From: Candidatus Methylobacter favarea
GTDB taxonomy: Bacteria > Pseudomonadota > Gammaproteobacteria > Methylococcales > Methylomonadaceae
NCBI RefSeq assembly: GCF_902806695.1
Contig: NZ_CADCXN010000053.1
Location: 1 to 49,320, forward strand
Reading direction: 5' to 3'
DNA: 49,320 nucleotides
Shown: positions 1 to 9,896 of the stretch, piece after piece
Numbering within the stretch: the first letter of the stretch is position 1
How the letters are laid out: each line of letters begins with the position of its first letter
The notes under the pieces: generated by a model
Databases searched by the model: none
The model's input: only the letters and a program-made list of their open reading frames with translations
What the model was told of the DNA's origin: nothing
Position numbers and translations under genes: made by a program

Positions 1-102
1 AATGTAGCGGCACAGTATGCGGGAGTTTTTAAGTTCAGTGCGCTGGATATCAACTATAAAAATGCCGAGAAGGAATTACTGGGCAATAATAGTTTCCAGT
101 AA
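1..102 (+). CDS. C-terminal end of an unidentified protein (5' truncated by window edge)
   Basis: An open frame runs from the first base to a TAA at 100-102, giving the last 33 residues of a protein (ending LLGNNSFQ). The residue mix looks like real coding sequence, but the fragment is too short to assign a family and no motif is visible. It is followed by the integrase remnant, so it may itself belong to an accessory region. It could also be a chance open frame. Confidence 0.4.
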   Translation, partial: NVAAQYAGVFKFSALDINYKNAEKELLGNNSFQ

Positions 103-147
103 ATCGCTTACCTTAGTGGCGGCTAGTGATGAATATCCGCGTTACTA

Positions 148-398
148 TTGAACGAAACCCATGTGCAAATCGCTATTAAGATAGCCGTGCGCAAAAGCCG
201 GGTCTTGAAACGAGCTTTGTGGCGCATACTCTTAGGCATCTTTTCGCCAGCCAGCCTTTTATTGTATGCAAAATAAGATATCCGCACCATTCATGAATAG
301 CTGGGCCACAGCGATTTAACGGCGGCAATGATCTATACCATACCATGCAGAGGGTGACCCTCAAGCAAGCGAAAAGTCACTTGGATTTTCAGGGCTAG
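148..398 (+). pseudogene. Decayed C-terminal catalytic domain of an integron-type tyrosine recombinase
   Basis: No single frame is open, but joining frames on the plus strand gives the typical end of an IntI/XerCD-like integrase. In order: LNETHVQIAIKIAVRK (about 148-196, resembling the NETVVQKAIKQAVRKAG helix of integron integrases), HTLRHLFAS (box with catalytic His and Arg, about 225-252), DIRTIHE-stop-LGHSDLTAAMIYT (about 271-339, with the second His and the nucleophile Tyr), and a tail QRVTLKQAKSHLDFQG ending in TAG at 396-398. At least two frameshifts and two in-frame stops separate these pieces, so it cannot make an enzyme. The N-terminal half is not recognisable upstream. The family match comes from motif recognition, not from a search. 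It probably marks an old mobile-element or integron insertion beside the housekeeping operon. Confidence 0.7.
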
Positions 399-677
399 GT
401 TTGCAATTATGTCTTATCAATGAGGAGTCAAGCCTATTTGAAGATATTTTACGGATGTCAGCCTATCCCTCTATTTTGGGATCATTCGTTGCATGGGGTG
501 AAAGACTGCTAGGGTTCGGTTGGAGGCGATCAGAAAACAAAATATTTGCCTGTTTGGAATGACCGATTTAGAGTGTCTTGCAAAGCCGGATTTTATCGAA
601 ACCTCAAGTTTCTTAACGAATGCTTCTTAGTCCCACTATTGCTCAGTCGGCTGAACGGTTTATTCAATAGTCACAAA
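399..677. other. Gene-free stretch between integrase remnant and pnp terminator
   Basis: About 280 bases with no convincing gene on either strand. Short open frames here have no ribosome-binding site or recognisable motif. It may be further decayed mobile-element DNA. Confidence 0.5.
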
Positions 678-697
678 AAAGGGCCGTCAGGCCCTTT
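678..697 (-). terminator. Rho-independent terminator after pnp
   Basis: Perfect stem AAAGGGCC / GGCCCTTT with a 4-base loop. Read on the minus strand it is followed by a run of T (complement of 672-680), 33 bases after the pnp stop. It would end the metY-to-pnp transcript. Confidence 0.85.
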
Positions 698-729
698 ATT
701 TTCATCCCAAGAAAGGCTCTATAGGCAGG

Positions 730-2808
730 TTAGACTTTTTCTGCTTCCTTCATGCTGAGTCTGACTCGGCCTTGGCGGTCGATTTCAAGTACTTTAACTT
801 TGACCATATCGCCTTCGGATAATTTATCACTTACCTTATCAACGCGTTCATCGGAAATTTGCGAAATATGAACCAGGCCGTCCTTACCTGGCAAAATGGT
901 GACGAAAGCACCGAAATCCATCAGTCTGACGACTTTGCCCTCGTAAACTTTACCTACTTCAACTTCAGCGGTGATTTCTTCAATAAGACGACGCGCTTCT
1001 TCACCCGCGGCTTTATCAACTGAAGCCACTTTAACTACGCCATCGTCGGTTAAATCAATACTGGCGCCGGTTATTTCAGTAATACTGCGGATAGTTGCTC
1101 CGCCTTTACCGATAACTTCACGGATTTTGCTGGGGTCAATTTTGAAAGTAATGATACGCGGAGCAAAATCAGACATCTGCTCACGCGTGGCCGGCAACGC
1201 CTTGTTCATTTCGCCCAGAATATGCAAACGGCCTCGTTTGGCTTGCTCCAGAGCCGATTTCATGATTTCTGCAGTAATGCCATCTATTTTGATGTCCATT
1301 TGCAAGGCGGTAATGCCGTCTTCCGAGCCGGCCACTTTAAAATCCATATCGCCCAGATGATCTTCATCACCCATAATGTCCGATAAAACGGCAAAGCTGT
1401 CGCCTTCCTTAATCAACCCCATGGCAATACCGGCAACCGGCGATTTAATAGGTACCCCGGCATCCATTAAGGCCAGGCTGCTGCCGCAGACCGAAGCCAT
1501 GGAGCTTGAACCGTTCGATTCAGTAACTTCAGAGACAACCCGAATAACGTAGGGAAATTCATTCATATCCGGCAGCACCGCAGCTACGCCGCGCTTGGCT
1601 AAACGGCCATGACCAATTTCACGGCGTTTTGGCGAACCGACAAAGCCGGTTTCACCGACACTGTAGGGAGGGAAGTTGTAATGCAGCATAAAAGGCTCTT
1701 TATACTCACCCGCCAAGGCATCAATTATTTGAGCATCACGCTGAGTTCCCAAGGTGGCAACCACCAAAGCCTGGGTTTCCCCCCGCGTGAACAAGGCAGA
1801 GCCGTGGGTCCTGGGCAATACGCCTATTCTGATGCTAATGGGTCTGATTGAGTCTAAAGCACGTCCGTCGATCCGTTTTCCTTCGTAAAGAATGGCATGA
1901 CGGACAAGCCTGGATTCTACATGTTCGATAACAGGCCGGATCTCGCTTTCAAAGTACTGGCCGTCAGCGGTCAGTTTTTCTATTACGGCATTCCTGATGC
2001 TTTTCAACTGTTCCTGTCTAATCTGTTTTGCCGCGATTTGGTAAGTCTCTTTAATGCCTGCTTCCACTTCTGCAGTTATCAGATTTTCGAGTTCATCATT
2101 AACTTTGGGCGCTGTCCACTGAATAACTGCGGTTCCGGCGGCTTTAGCGAAGTCATTAATAGCGTTAATGGCAATCTGCATTTGTTCATGGCCGAATAAA
2201 ACAGCATTGAGCATGACTTCTTCAGGCAAATTATCAGCTTCGGACTCAACCATTAATACGGCATGGGCCGTACCGGCGACAATCAATTCCAAGCGGGATT
2301 CCTTTATAGCGGCCGGGGATGGATTTAGGAGATAGGCGCCGTCCTTATAACCCACACAGGCAGCTCCTATCGGGCCGTTAAAAGGCAACCCCGAGATAGC
2401 CAACGCCGCAGACGCACCCAGTAAGGCAGGAATTTCGGGGTCAACTTCAGGATTCAGTGAGACAAGTGTCGCAATAATCTGAACCTCGTTAGTATAGCCT
2501 GCAGGGAAAAGCGGACGGATAGGCCTGTCTATCAAACGCGATGTTAATGTCTCCTTTTCATTTGGACGACCTTCTCTTTTAAAAAACCCACCCGGTATTT
2601 TACCGGCCGCATACGATTTTTCCTGATAATTCACTGTAAGGGGGAAAAAATCTCCGCCATTGGCTTCTTTTTTACCGACGACGGTAACGAGAACGGAGGT
2701 ACCCTCTACATCAATCATTACCGCCCCGTCCGCCTGACGGGCTATTTCACCGGTCTCCAGGATAATTTTTTGATTGCCGTACTGAAATTCTTTCCTGATA
2801 GGGTTCAC
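730..2808 (-). CDS. pnp: Polyribonucleotide nucleotidyltransferase (PNPase)
   Basis: Phosphorolytic 3'-to-5' exoribonuclease and degradosome component in the cytoplasm. The 692 residues fit the family (about 700). The order is RNase PH domain 1, the all-helical linker, RNase PH domain 2 (with [17 protein letters not shown] and the metal/catalytic stretch [13 protein letters not shown]), a KH domain near residues 550-610 (IGKGGATIR) and a C-terminal S1 domain ([13 protein letters not shown]). I chose the GTG at 2808 (protein [11 protein letters not shown]...) because AGGAA lies 7 bases upstream and family members begin at this point; a longer in-frame ATG at 2880 would add 24 residues that overlap the rpsO terminator hairpin. 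Last gene of the metY-nusA-infB operon, directly after rpsO as in other gammaproteobacteria. Confidence 0.97.
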   Translation of the reverse strand: MNPIRKEFQYGNQKIILETGEIARQADGAVMIDVEGTSVLVTVVGKKEANGGDFFPLTVNYQEKSYAAGKIPGGFFKREGRPNEKETLTSRLIDRPIRPLFPAGYTNEVQIIATLVSLNPEVDPEIPALLGASAALAISGLPFNGPIGAACVGYKDGAYLLNPSPAAIKESRLELIVAGTAHAVLMVESEADNLPEEVMLNAVLFGHEQMQIAINAINDFAKAAGTAVIQWTAPKVNDELENLITAEVEAGIKETYQIAAKQIRQEQLKSIRNAVIEKLTADGQYFESEIRPVIEHVESRLVRHAILYEGKRIDGRALDSIRPISIRIGVLPRTHGSALFTRGETQALVVATLGTQRDAQIIDALAGEYKEPFMLHYNFPPYSVGETGFVGSPKRREIGHGRLAKRGVAAVLPDMNEFPYVIRVVSEVTESNGSSSMASVCGSSLALMDAGVPIKSPVAGIAMGLIKEGDSFAVLSDIMGDEDHLGDMDFKVAGSEDGITALQMDIKIDGITAEIMKSALEQAKRGRLHILGEMNKALPATREQMSDFAPRIITFKIDPSKIREVIGKGGATIRSITEITGASIDLTDDGVVKVASVDKAAGEEARRLIEEITAEVEVGKVYEGKVVRLMDFGAFVTILPGKDGLVHISQISDERVDKVSDKLSEGDMVKVKVLEIDRQGRVRLSMKEAEKV

Positions 2809-2862
2809 TATAGGGTTCCTGTGTAGAAGATTATTAAAAATGTGTTCAATTCGAAGTGCTAA

Positions 2863-2897
2863 AACAAAAACGGCACTCACCAGGTGCCGTTTTTGTT
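2863..2897 (-). terminator. rpsO-pnp intergenic terminator / processing hairpin
   Basis: A perfect 14-bp stem (2863-2876 with 2884-2897) and 7-base loop lie 7 bases after the rpsO stop. Read on the minus strand the stem ends GTGCCGTTTTTGTT and runs on into more T. In E. coli the equivalent place holds the rpsO terminator and the RNase III site through which PNPase controls its own mRNA. The position suggests the same role, but RNase III cleavage is inference. Confidence 0.8.
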
Positions 2898-2904
2898 GTG
2901 CTTA

Positions 2905-3174
2905 TTATTTGCGCAAACCGAGGCGCTCAATCAGTAAACGATAGCGGTTGCTGTCCTTGTTTTTGAGATAGTCCAGCAATTTACGCCGTTGATTAACCAT
3001 GCGCAACAGTCCGCGACGTGAATGATTGTCTTTTTTATGGACTGCAAAGTGTGGCGTCAGGTGGGCAATATGGGCAGTCAGCAAAGCAACCTGAACTTCA
3101 GGCGAGCCGGTATCGGTTTCTGATTGACGGTACGCTTCTACGACCGCTTTTTTTTGTTCTGCAGTAAATGGCAT
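2905..3174 (-). CDS. rpsO: 30S ribosomal protein S15
   Basis: Primary 16S rRNA-binding protein of the small-subunit platform. The 89-residue product has the exact family length and hallmarks: [19 protein letters not shown] near the start, [18 protein letters not shown] in the middle and the basic end [13 protein letters not shown]. The ATG at 3174 is preceded by AGGGA on the minus strand. It sits between truB and pnp, the conserved order, with an unusually long 127-base leader that suggests its own regulation. Confidence 0.98.
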   Translation of the reverse strand: MPFTAEQKKAVVEAYRQSETDTGSPEVQVALLTAHIAHLTPHFAVHKKDNHSRRGLLRMVNQRRKLLDYLKNKDSNRYRLLIERLGLRK

Positions 3175-3301
3175 TTGTAATCCCTATTAGATTAAAAATT
3201 AAAAATAGAGCTTGTCCGAGGACGGCTCCTCAATACACTGTCTCCACGATAGGGTGTAGAGTTTCAATCGCTACTTGCGATGCTTCCTCTGAGCGTGTAC
3301 C
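3175..3301 (-). promoter_or_regulatory. Leader of rpsO, possible S15 autoregulatory region
   Basis: The 127-base gap between truB and rpsO is much larger than the other gaps in this operon. It holds two small hairpins, GAGGA/TCCTC at 3218-3231 and ATCGC/GCGAT at 3267-3281. S15 represses its own translation through leader structures in several bacteria, but the folds differ widely. Assignment here is by position only. Confidence 0.35.
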
Positions 3302-4216
3302 TCAGCCTTTTTCATTGCTCAAATTGAACAATTTTTTCGGCGCTAGTTTACCATCCAATAGCATTTCTCCCAAGCCTAAAAAAACTTCTGAATTATACAT
3401 TCGCACCAGACCTTGAAAGCTTTCTTTTTTATAGATAAGCGATTGCCCATACTTTATACGAATGGCTTGTTCGTCAGACAACTGGACAGCAGGCAGGGCT
3501 GCCAGGGGTTTATCAACCTTGATCAGGCGCAGCAACAAGCTTTGCTTATCCATTGCCGTTAGCTGGTCAATGGTAAGGGCATTTTTAATGCTAAACGGCC
3601 CTGCCTGCAAGCGGCGCAGTTCTTTCACCATGCCGCAGCAACCGAGATAATGGCCAATATCTTCGGCCAGTGACCTGATATATGTGCCTTTTGAACACCA
3701 TACATGCAGGGTTAATGTATCAGTCGAAAAATCAACGAGCGACAGTTCAAATATATTGACTTGCCGGGCCTTCCTTTCGACTGTTTTACCTTCCCGCGCC
3801 AATTCATAAAGCTTTCTGCCCTTATGCTTCAAGGCTGAATACATCGGAGGAACCTGATTTATTTTGCCGGTAAATTTTTTCAGGCAGGCGTCAATATTGC
3901 CAATCGACAGGGCAGGGAGCGCTTTTGTTTCAATTACGACCCCTTCCATATCACCGGTATCCGTCATAATGCCAAGCTGAATAACAACCTGATAGCGCTT
4001 GTCGTCTTCCAGCATCATCGCGGAGACTTTTGTCGCTTCGCCAAAACACAGCGGCAGCAAGCCTGTAGCCAGAGGGTCCAGACTACCGGTATGCCCCGCT
4101 TTATTGGCATTGAACAAGCGTCTTACTTCCTGCAAGGCTTTATTGGAAGATACTCCCGGCCGTTTATCCAGCAATAATATTCCATCAATATTATGCCCGG
4201 ACTTGCGTTTACTCAT
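3302..4216 (-). CDS. truB: tRNA pseudouridine-55 synthase
   Basis: Makes pseudouridine 55 in the T loop of nearly all tRNAs. The 304-residue product carries the catalytic motif GHTGSLDPLATGLLP with the nucleophile Asp47, the opening G-I-L-L-L-DKRPG-SSN segment, the YSALKHKGRKLYELAREG tRNA-binding segment, the GTYIRSLAEDIG motif and a C-terminal PUA-like end. It starts at ATG 4216, 11 bases after the rbfA stop, so the two are cotranscribed and probably translationally linked. Order rbfA-truB-rpsO is the standard one. Confidence 0.97.
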   Translation of the reverse strand: MSKRKSGHNIDGILLLDKRPGVSSNKALQEVRRLFNANKAGHTGSLDPLATGLLPLCFGEATKVSAMMLEDDKRYQVVIQLGIMTDTGDMEGVVIETKALPALSIGNIDACLKKFTGKINQVPPMYSALKHKGRKLYELAREGKTVERKARQVNIFELSLVDFSTDTLTLHVWCSKGTYIRSLAEDIGHYLGCCGMVKELRRLQAGPFSIKNALTIDQLTAMDKQSLLLRLIKVDKPLAALPAVQLSDEQAIRIKYGQSLIYKKESFQGLVRMYNSEVFLGLGEMLLDGKLAPKKLFNLSNEKG

Positions 4217-4227
4217 GCAGGCTTGAT

Positions 4228-4605
4228 TCAGGTCTTGCCGGACTTATCCAGATCAGGCTTGGGTAAATCATTCAGGAGTTCTGCAACCCGCATACCCGCA
4301 TCAAATGAATCATCATAATAAAAACGCAATTCCGAGATATGTCGCAAGCGCATTCTTTTGGCTAATTCATGGCGAATAACAGGCACCAACTCATTCAACC
4401 ATTTAACATTGTTTTGTTTGCCCTGCTCGTCAACATTTAAGACGGTAAAGTAAACTTTTGCCAGGGCGAGATCTTTACTGACAACCACTTCGTTAATCGT
4501 GATTAAGCCCAATCTTGAGTCATCAATATCGCGTTGCAGAATTGAAGAAAGTTCTTTCTGCATTTGCGATGAAACCCGAGCGCTACGGCCAAATTCTCTT
4601 GCCAT
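4228..4605 (-). CDS. rbfA: Ribosome-binding factor A
   Basis: Small KH-like protein that helps late maturation of the 30S subunit (16S rRNA 5' end, cold adaptation). 125 residues, family length 120-135. Recognisable pieces are the opening REFGRSARVSSQMQKELS, the IL-R-DI-D-RLG-ITI segment, VSKDLALAKVYFTV and the end RHELAKRMRLRHISELRF. It begins 5 bases after the infB stop and is followed 11 bases later by truB. Confidence 0.97.
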   Translation of the reverse strand: MAREFGRSARVSSQMQKELSSILQRDIDDSRLGLITINEVVVSKDLALAKVYFTVLNVDEQGKQNNVKWLNELVPVIRHELAKRMRLRHISELRFYYDDSFDAGMRVAELLNDLPKPDLDKSGKT

Positions 4606-4610
4606 AAGGA

Positions 4611-7310
4611 TTACAGTCCCCGTTTAACTTCTATGCGTTCAAACACTTCAATTTGATCGCCTGGTTTTACATCGTTATAGTTTTTCACTCCGATACCACA
4701 TTCCATGCCCATTTTAACTTCGCTTACATCATCCTTGAAGCGGCGTAGAGATTCCAGTTGGCCTTCATAAATTACCACGTTTTCACGCAGGACCCGAATA
4801 GGCAGATTTCTTTTAACAAAGCCGTCGATTACCATGCAACCGGCAATGGCGCCGAATTTGGGTGAGCGGAATACATCCCGAACTTCAGCAAGCCCGACAA
4901 TCTGTTCCTTGATTTCAGGCGCCAGCATTCCGCTGATTGATTTTTTAACCTCATCAATCGCATCGTAAATAACGCTGTAATAATGCAGATCAATGCCTTT
5001 TTCTTCAATCAGTTTTCGGGCGGTAGCATCCGCTCTAACATTAAAGCCGATTAAAATCGCCCCTGAGGCCAAAGCCAGGTTGGCATCGCCTTCATTGATA
5101 CCACCCACTCCGCCGAAAACAACCTTGACTTCTACCTCGTCGGTAGATAATTCGACCAGTGAACTGCGTAAGGCTTCCAGACTGCCTTGAACATCCGTTT
5201 TAATGACCAGATTCAGGCTTGCAATTTCGCCCGAGGCCATTCTGGAGAACACCTCATCCAGTTTGGATGCTTGTTGAGCCGCTTGCCGGCTTGATTTTTT
5301 CCGCTCTTCCCGATGTTTAGCCAAATCTTTGGCAATACGTTCGTTTTGAACCACCAGAAACTCATCGCCTGCATCGGGCGTACCTGACAAACCCAGAATT
5401 TCAACCGGCGCACAAGGTCCGGCGGCTTTAATCGCTTTGCCGTTTTCATTAAACATGGCTCTGACACGGCCAAATTCCTGGCCGCACAAAACCATCTGGC
5501 CGCTTTCCAGAGTGCCTTTTAGAACCAGCACTGTTGCCACTGCACCGCGGCCTTTATCCAGTCTCGATTCAATGACAATACCCGAGGCGGGGCCTTCTAC
5601 AGGGGCTGTCAATTCCAAAATTTCAGTCTGAACAATTAAGGCTTCAATTAAATCATCAATGCCTTCACCGGTTTTAGCTGAAATTTTAAGAAACTGCACA
5701 TCGCCGCCCCATTCTTCGGGCAGTACATTAATATTGGCCAGTTCCTGCATAACTTTTTCAGGGTTTGCATCCGGCTTGTCAATCTTGTTTATAGCGACAA
5801 TAATCGGCACATTTGCAGCTCTTGCGTGCTCTACCGCTTCCTTGGTCTGGGGCATGACACCGTCATCCGCAGCAACAACGACAATCACTACGTCGGTCAC
5901 ATCGGCTCCTCTGGCCCGCATGGCGGTAAACGCCGCATGACCCGGCGTATCGAGAAATGTGACTGAGCCGTGATCTGTCTTCACCTGGTAGGCGCCGATA
6001 TGCTGGGTAATACCGCCGGCTTCTCCGGCAGCAACGCGGGTTTTACGAATATAATCCAATAATGAGGTTTTCCCATGATCGACATGGCCCATAATGGTAA
6101 CGATAGGCGCCCGCGGCAAGGCCACGCGATTATCCTCTGCCTGTACCTCAGACAGCATTTCCTGCTCAAGATCATCATCACTCTGCATTATTACCTTGTG
6201 ACCCATTTCCTCAACCAGAATAACGGCTGTGTCCTGATCAATGCTTTGATTGATGGTCGCCATAATGCCGAGCTTCATCAAGTGTTTAATGACCAGCGCA
6301 GCTTTAACGCTCATTTTCTGGGCAAGATCGGAAACGAGTATCGATTCCGGGATTGCAACTTCCTTCACTATCGGCGCCACGGGCATTTCAAACTGATGCC
6401 TGGTATTGGCCTGGATACTTACACGTTGAGTTTGCTTACCTTTCTTTTTGCCTCTTTTAGCTTCCTTGCCTGTACGTGCTGCTTCTTCCTGATTTTTTCT
6501 ATGCAAGGTCTCCTGTTTAGCTCCAGCCTGTTGCCTGACTTTTTCAGCATTCCGTTTAATGGATTCCTCAAGCCGGCGTTCTTTTTCCTGCTGTTTTTTT
6601 CTGGCCTCATCAAGTTCTTTGGTTTTAGCGGACTGTTCCTGTTTGGTTTTCTTTTCTTCCTTGGCTTTTAATAGGTCGAATTCAACTTCAGGCTTGCTAT
6701 CCTCTGCTTCAGGTTCAATGACGGCTTCATGTTCCACCTCGACAGCAGCAGGTTGTACTGGTTGTGCTTCAGCAGGTTGTACTTCCGGCTCAAGTTTAGC
6801 TTCTTCTGCCAGTGCAGCTTGCGGGTGTTGATCCTTATTAGCTTCTTTTGCATGAGTTTCAATTGCCGGGACTTCCACCGAGGGGATTTTCCCGGCTTGA
6901 GTTTGCGCTTGCCCCAACTGAGCTATATGCTGACTCTGATCTATCTGACCAGGCTTTGGCCCAATTTCTTTGTGCTCGTCAACATCGGCTACATTACTAC
7001 GTTTGATATACGTCTTTTTTTTACGCACTTCAACGCTGATGGTTTTAGTGGAGTTTCCCGGTACACTCGCCTGTTTAATTTCAATAACTTTTCTGCGTTC
7101 CAAAGTTACCCGTCTTGGCGAGCTTTTGTCTTCCCCATCGCCTTTGCCGTGGCGCTTGCGCAAATGCGCAAGCAGCTGCATTTTTTCATCTTCACTAATG
7201 ACATCATCAGCAGCGCTCGCCGATAATCCTGCTTCTTTCAGCTGCACTAATAATCGTTCCAAAGGTATTTTTACAACCTCAGCCAATTGACGTACTGTTT
7301 TGTTACTCAT
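4611..7310 (-). CDS. infB: Translation initiation factor IF-2
   Basis: GTPase that brings fMet-tRNA to the 30S subunit; the window's own tRNA-fMet heads the same operon. 899 residues: an IF2_N domain at the very start ([24 protein letters not shown]), a long charged Lys/Glu/Gln-rich linker (about 100-330), a second IF2_N region, then the G domain from about residue 400 with GHVDHGKTS (G1), DTPGH (G3) and NKID (G4), followed by domains II-IV. I chose ATG 7310 ([11 protein letters not shown]...), where homologues begin and which leaves a 13-base gap from nusA; in-frame ATGs at 7322 and 7358 would overlap or nearly touch nusA. No strong ribosome site precedes it, so coupling to nusA is likely. 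Confidence 0.97.
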   Translation of the reverse strand: MSNKTVRQLAEVVKIPLERLLVQLKEAGLSASAADDVISEDEKMQLLAHLRKRHGKGDGEDKSSPRRVTLERRKVIEIKQASVPGNSTKTISVEVRKKKTYIKRSNVADVDEHKEIGPKPGQIDQSQHIAQLGQAQTQAGKIPSVEVPAIETHAKEANKDQHPQAALAEEAKLEPEVQPAEAQPVQPAAVEVEHEAVIEPEAEDSKPEVEFDLLKAKEEKKTKQEQSAKTKELDEARKKQQEKERRLEESIKRNAEKVRQQAGAKQETLHRKNQEEAARTGKEAKRGKKKGKQTQRVSIQANTRHQFEMPVAPIVKEVAIPESILVSDLAQKMSVKAALVIKHLMKLGIMATINQSIDQDTAVILVEEMGHKVIMQSDDDLEQEMLSEVQAEDNRVALPRAPIVTIMGHVDHGKTSLLDYIRKTRVAAGEAGGITQHIGAYQVKTDHGSVTFLDTPGHAAFTAMRARGADVTDVVIVVVAADDGVMPQTKEAVEHARAANVPIIVAINKIDKPDANPEKVMQELANINVLPEEWGGDVQFLKISAKTGEGIDDLIEALIVQTEILELTAPVEGPASGIVIESRLDKGRGAVATVLVLKGTLESGQMVLCGQEFGRVRAMFNENGKAIKAAGPCAPVEILGLSGTPDAGDEFLVVQNERIAKDLAKHREERKKSSRQAAQQASKLDEVFSRMASGEIASLNLVIKTDVQGSLEALRSSLVELSTDEVEVKVVFGGVGGINEGDANLALASGAILIGFNVRADATARKLIEEKGIDLHYYSVIYDAIDEVKKSISGMLAPEIKEQIVGLAEVRDVFRSPKFGAIAGCMVIDGFVKRNLPIRVLRENVVIYEGQLESLRRFKDDVSEVKMGMECGIGVKNYNDVKPGDQIEVFERIEVKRGL

Positions 7311-7323
7311 TACTTGCCCCATA

Positions 7324-8838
7324 CTAAGCCCTATGCTCCTCAGCAAACCAAGGCTCACGCGCCTTCATAATCAATTTTGCCGCTCGCTCTTCATTCATGT
7401 CCGGAAAATTTATCAAATCATCAATCGATTGATCTGCCAAGTCATCCATCGTGATAATACCTTGACTAGCCATATCATAAGCAAGGTCTCTGGTCATACC
7501 TTCCATTTCCAGCAAGTCTTGCGCCGGCTCGGCTGTTTCTATTTTCTCTTCATCTGCAATAGCGCTGATCAGCAAGGCGTCTTTGGCCCGGCTTTTCAGT
7601 TCATTAACAAGATCTTCATCAAAGCCTTCAATTTCCAGCATTTCACTGACTGGCACATAAGCTATTTCTTCAACTGTATTAAAGCCTTCCTCAACCAGAA
7701 TCAAGGCAATATCTTCATCAACATCCAGTAGTTCTACAAATAACTGCTTGATCTTATCGGCTTCAGCCTCGCTGCTTTCTTCCGCTTTAGATGCATCGAT
7801 AACATTTAATTCCCATCCGGTTAGCTGTGTTGCCAACCGTACATTTTGTCCGCCGCGACCGATAGCCTGGGACAGATTTTCCGAATTAACCGCCAAATCC
7901 ATGCTATGTCGGTCTTCATCAACGACAATGGACTGGATTTCAGCAGGCGACATGGCATTAATAACGAATTGAGCATCACTTGGATTCCAAAGAATAATAT
8001 CAACACGTTCTCCGGCAAGCTCATTCGAAACTGATTGTACTCTGGATCCTCTCATGCCGACGCACGCTCCAACCGGATCAAGCCGCGGATCGTTGCTTTT
8101 TACGGCAACCTTGGCTCTGGAGCCGGGATCGCGTGCGGCGCCCATCACGGCGATCATGCCTTCGCCTACTTCAGGCACTTCAAGACGAAACAGGGCAATC
8201 AGTAATTCAGGAGCAGTCCGGCTGACAAACAGTTGAGGGCCGCGAGGCTCTGAGCGTACCGTTTTCAAGTATCCTCTTATCCTGTCGCCTATGCGAATGG
8301 GTTCGCGGGGAATCATGTCTTCCCGGGCGATATAGGCTTCTACGTGCCCGCCCAAGTCCAGGAATACACTACCTTTCTCGATGCGCTTTACGATACCTGT
8401 TATCAATTCGCCTACACGGTTTTTATAGGCATCAACAATCTTCCTGCGCTCGGCTTCCCTGACCTTGTGGATAATAACCTGTTTGGCAGTCTGCGCGGCA
8501 ATACGGCCGAAATCAACAGATTCAATTTCTTCCTCTACAAAGTCGCCAACCTGGATATCAGGATCATCCATCCGGGCGACTTCCAGCAAAACTTGCGTTT
8601 CCGGAAACTCAACATCACCGTCAATCAGATTATTGGCAGCTACCACTTCCCAAAGCCGGTAAGTCATATAATCACCGGTTTTTCTGTCTATAACAACGCG
8701 GACTTTAATTTGATTAGTATGACGTTTGATCGTAGCCGCTTCCAAGGCTGATTCTATCGCTTGAAATACAACTTCTTTTTCGATCTCCTTTTCATTAGAG
8801 AAAACTTCCGCTACTAATAAAATTTCTTTATTTGCCAC
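7324..8838 (-). CDS. nusA: Transcription termination/antitermination factor NusA
   Basis: RNA polymerase-associated factor for pausing, termination and rRNA antitermination. 504 residues with all expected parts: N-terminal RNA polymerase-binding domain, S1 domain ([22 protein letters not shown]), two KH domains ([20 protein letters not shown] and [16 protein letters not shown]) and two acidic C-terminal repeats, as in proteobacterial NusA. The start codon is GTG at 8838 and lies inside the end of rimP (11-base overlap), which implies coupled translation. Neighbours rimP and infB are canonical. Confidence 0.97.
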   Translation of the reverse strand: MANKEILLVAEVFSNEKEIEKEVVFQAIESALEAATIKRHTNQIKVRVVIDRKTGDYMTYRLWEVVAANNLIDGDVEFPETQVLLEVARMDDPDIQVGDFVEEEIESVDFGRIAAQTAKQVIIHKVREAERRKIVDAYKNRVGELITGIVKRIEKGSVFLDLGGHVEAYIAREDMIPREPIRIGDRIRGYLKTVRSEPRGPQLFVSRTAPELLIALFRLEVPEVGEGMIAVMGAARDPGSRAKVAVKSNDPRLDPVGACVGMRGSRVQSVSNELAGERVDIILWNPSDAQFVINAMSPAEIQSIVVDEDRHSMDLAVNSENLSQAIGRGGQNVRLATQLTGWELNVIDASKAEESSEAEADKIKQLFVELLDVDEDIALILVEEGFNTVEEIAYVPVSEMLEIEGFDEDLVNELKSRAKDALLISAIADEEKIETAEPAQDLLEMEGMTRDLAYDMASQGIITMDDLADQSIDDLINFPDMNEERAAKLIMKAREPWFAEEHRA

Positions 8839-9319
8839 TGCGTGCTCCTTTTTGATTAAATAAACGGGTTTCAGGCACCAAACGCGCTTTGCTCATGGCG
8901 TTAAACGGCACCTCAAAAACCTGACCCGCTTCCTGAAGCGTAATAATATCGTCTTCAACCTTTTCAATCCGGCCGGTAATTTTTCTCCGGCCCTCTATAG
9001 CTTTAAATAAATTAACGAGTACCGTGCTGCCGATAAATTGTTTAAATTGACTGACCTTAAAGAAAGGCCTGTCTTCCCCTGGCGAAGAAATTTCCAAATG
9101 ATAATTGCCTTGTATAGGATCTTCAACATCCAGGACGCCGCTGATTTGATGGCTTACCTGGGAACAGTCTTCAATGAGGATTCCTTTTTCGCTATCAATG
9201 TAAATTCTTAAGCATCCATGTTTGGGATGCGGGTTATATTCAATGCCTATGCATTCATAGCCTAACCCTTCAACTATTGGCTCAATTAAATTAACCAAAT
9301 GCTCAGGAGCCTGCTTCAT
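8828..9319 (-). CDS. rimP: Ribosome maturation factor RimP
   Basis: Required for 30S assembly. 163 residues, slightly longer than E. coli RimP (about 150). Family features include the opening [37 protein letters not shown], the [25 protein letters not shown] core and a C-terminal SH3-like domain. Start ATG 9319 is preceded by GAGGAAAA at good spacing; an upstream in-frame start at 9376 would add 19 residues running through a terminator hairpin and is rejected. It overlaps the nusA start by 11 bases. First protein gene after tRNA-fMet. Confidence 0.95.
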   Translation of the reverse strand: MKQAPEHLVNLIEPIVEGLGYECIGIEYNPHPKHGCLRIYIDSEKGILIEDCSQVSHQISGVLDVEDPIQGNYHLEISSPGEDRPFFKVSQFKQFIGSTVLVNLFKAIEGRRKITGRIEKVEDDIITLQEAGQVFEVPFNAMSKARLVPETRLFNQKGARSGK

Positions 9320-9349
9320 TTTTTCCTCATTTACTAGCGCACATAAAAA

Positions 9350-9366
9350 AAGAGCCCAAGGCTCTT
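9350..9366 (-). terminator. Second intrinsic terminator between tRNA-fMet and rimP
   Basis: Stem AAGAGCC/GGCTCTT with a 3-base loop. On the minus strand it is followed by a T-run before the rimP ribosome site. With the hairpin at 9417-9431 it makes a tandem terminator in the leader of the nusA operon, so only part of the transcription started ahead of the tRNA would reach rimP unless it is antiterminated. Confidence 0.7.
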
Positions 9367-9416
9367 CCCTTACCAACCTGTGTAAGCTTCCTGAAACCGA
9401 AGCCCAAAAATAAAAA

Positions 9417-9431
9417 ACCCCAAAAAGGGGT
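9417..9431 (-). terminator. Terminator immediately after tRNA-fMet
   Basis: Stem ACCCC/GGGGT with a 5-base loop, 9 bases beyond the CCA end of the tRNA. On the minus strand it is followed by TTTTTTATTTTT, a classic intrinsic terminator. Confidence 0.8.
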
Positions 9432-9440
9432 CTCCATATA

Positions 9441-9517
<77 letters not shown>

Positions 9518-9529
9518 ATTGATTTAATA

Positions 9530-9558
9530 ATTATAAAGACTTAACAGTAATTTAGCAA
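9530..9558 (-). promoter_or_regulatory. Sigma70 promoter of the metY-nusA-infB operon
   Basis: On the minus strand, -35 TTGCTA (9553-9558) and a perfect -10 TATAAT (9530-9535) are separated by 17 bases. The expected transcription start lies a few bases before the tRNA 5' end at 9517. Confidence 0.85.
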
Positions 9559-9896
9559 CTTATTTATGCTAAAAAGCTTTCCATCCCTGCAGGAATAAAA
9601 CCGGATTTTAAGCAAGAACTGATGATTTCAATAGCCTGATCTCAGGCCTAGCCAAAGATGAAATTTACTGCTTAAACCTGCTTCACAAGGTCTAAACCAA
9701 GACCCGTTAAAATAATGTAGCTAACAGATTTTTGTCTTTAATGAAGATAAACCCAAGCCTTATCTGCTAACAAAGACATTAGCGGCACTCGATAGTTCAT
9801 TTTGCAAGGGGCTGGCACTCATATCGCTCCGGACTTTGACTTCCGTAGCAGCGGCTTCAGCTGTTTTTAAGTCCGCTCAGGATATATAATTAGCCT
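9559..9896. other. Intergenic region between metY promoter and pgpA
   Basis: About 340 bases with no gene that I can support. Stops are frequent in all frames and no conserved motif is visible. Both flanking units are on the minus strand, so this is the region between the end of the rib/pgpA operon and the metY promoter. I see no clear terminator after pgpA. Confidence 0.5.

Noticed and set aside
176-364. Minus-strand open frame of 62 codons
   Set aside because: Lies antisense to the integrase remnant, with no ribosome site or recognisable motif.
337-577. Plus-strand open stretch reading SIPYHAEGDPQASEKS onward
   Set aside because: It begins right after a stop, has no start codon in context, and overlaps the integrase tail in another frame; the integrase reading explains the first part better.
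546-758. Plus-strand open frame of 70 codons
   Set aside because: Runs through the pnp terminator hairpin and into the pnp 3' end antisense; no ribosome site or motif.
6075-6671. 198-codon plus-strand frame inside infB
   Set aside because: Antisense shadow of the conserved infB gene; Phe/Leu-rich product mirrors the Lys/Glu-rich linker.
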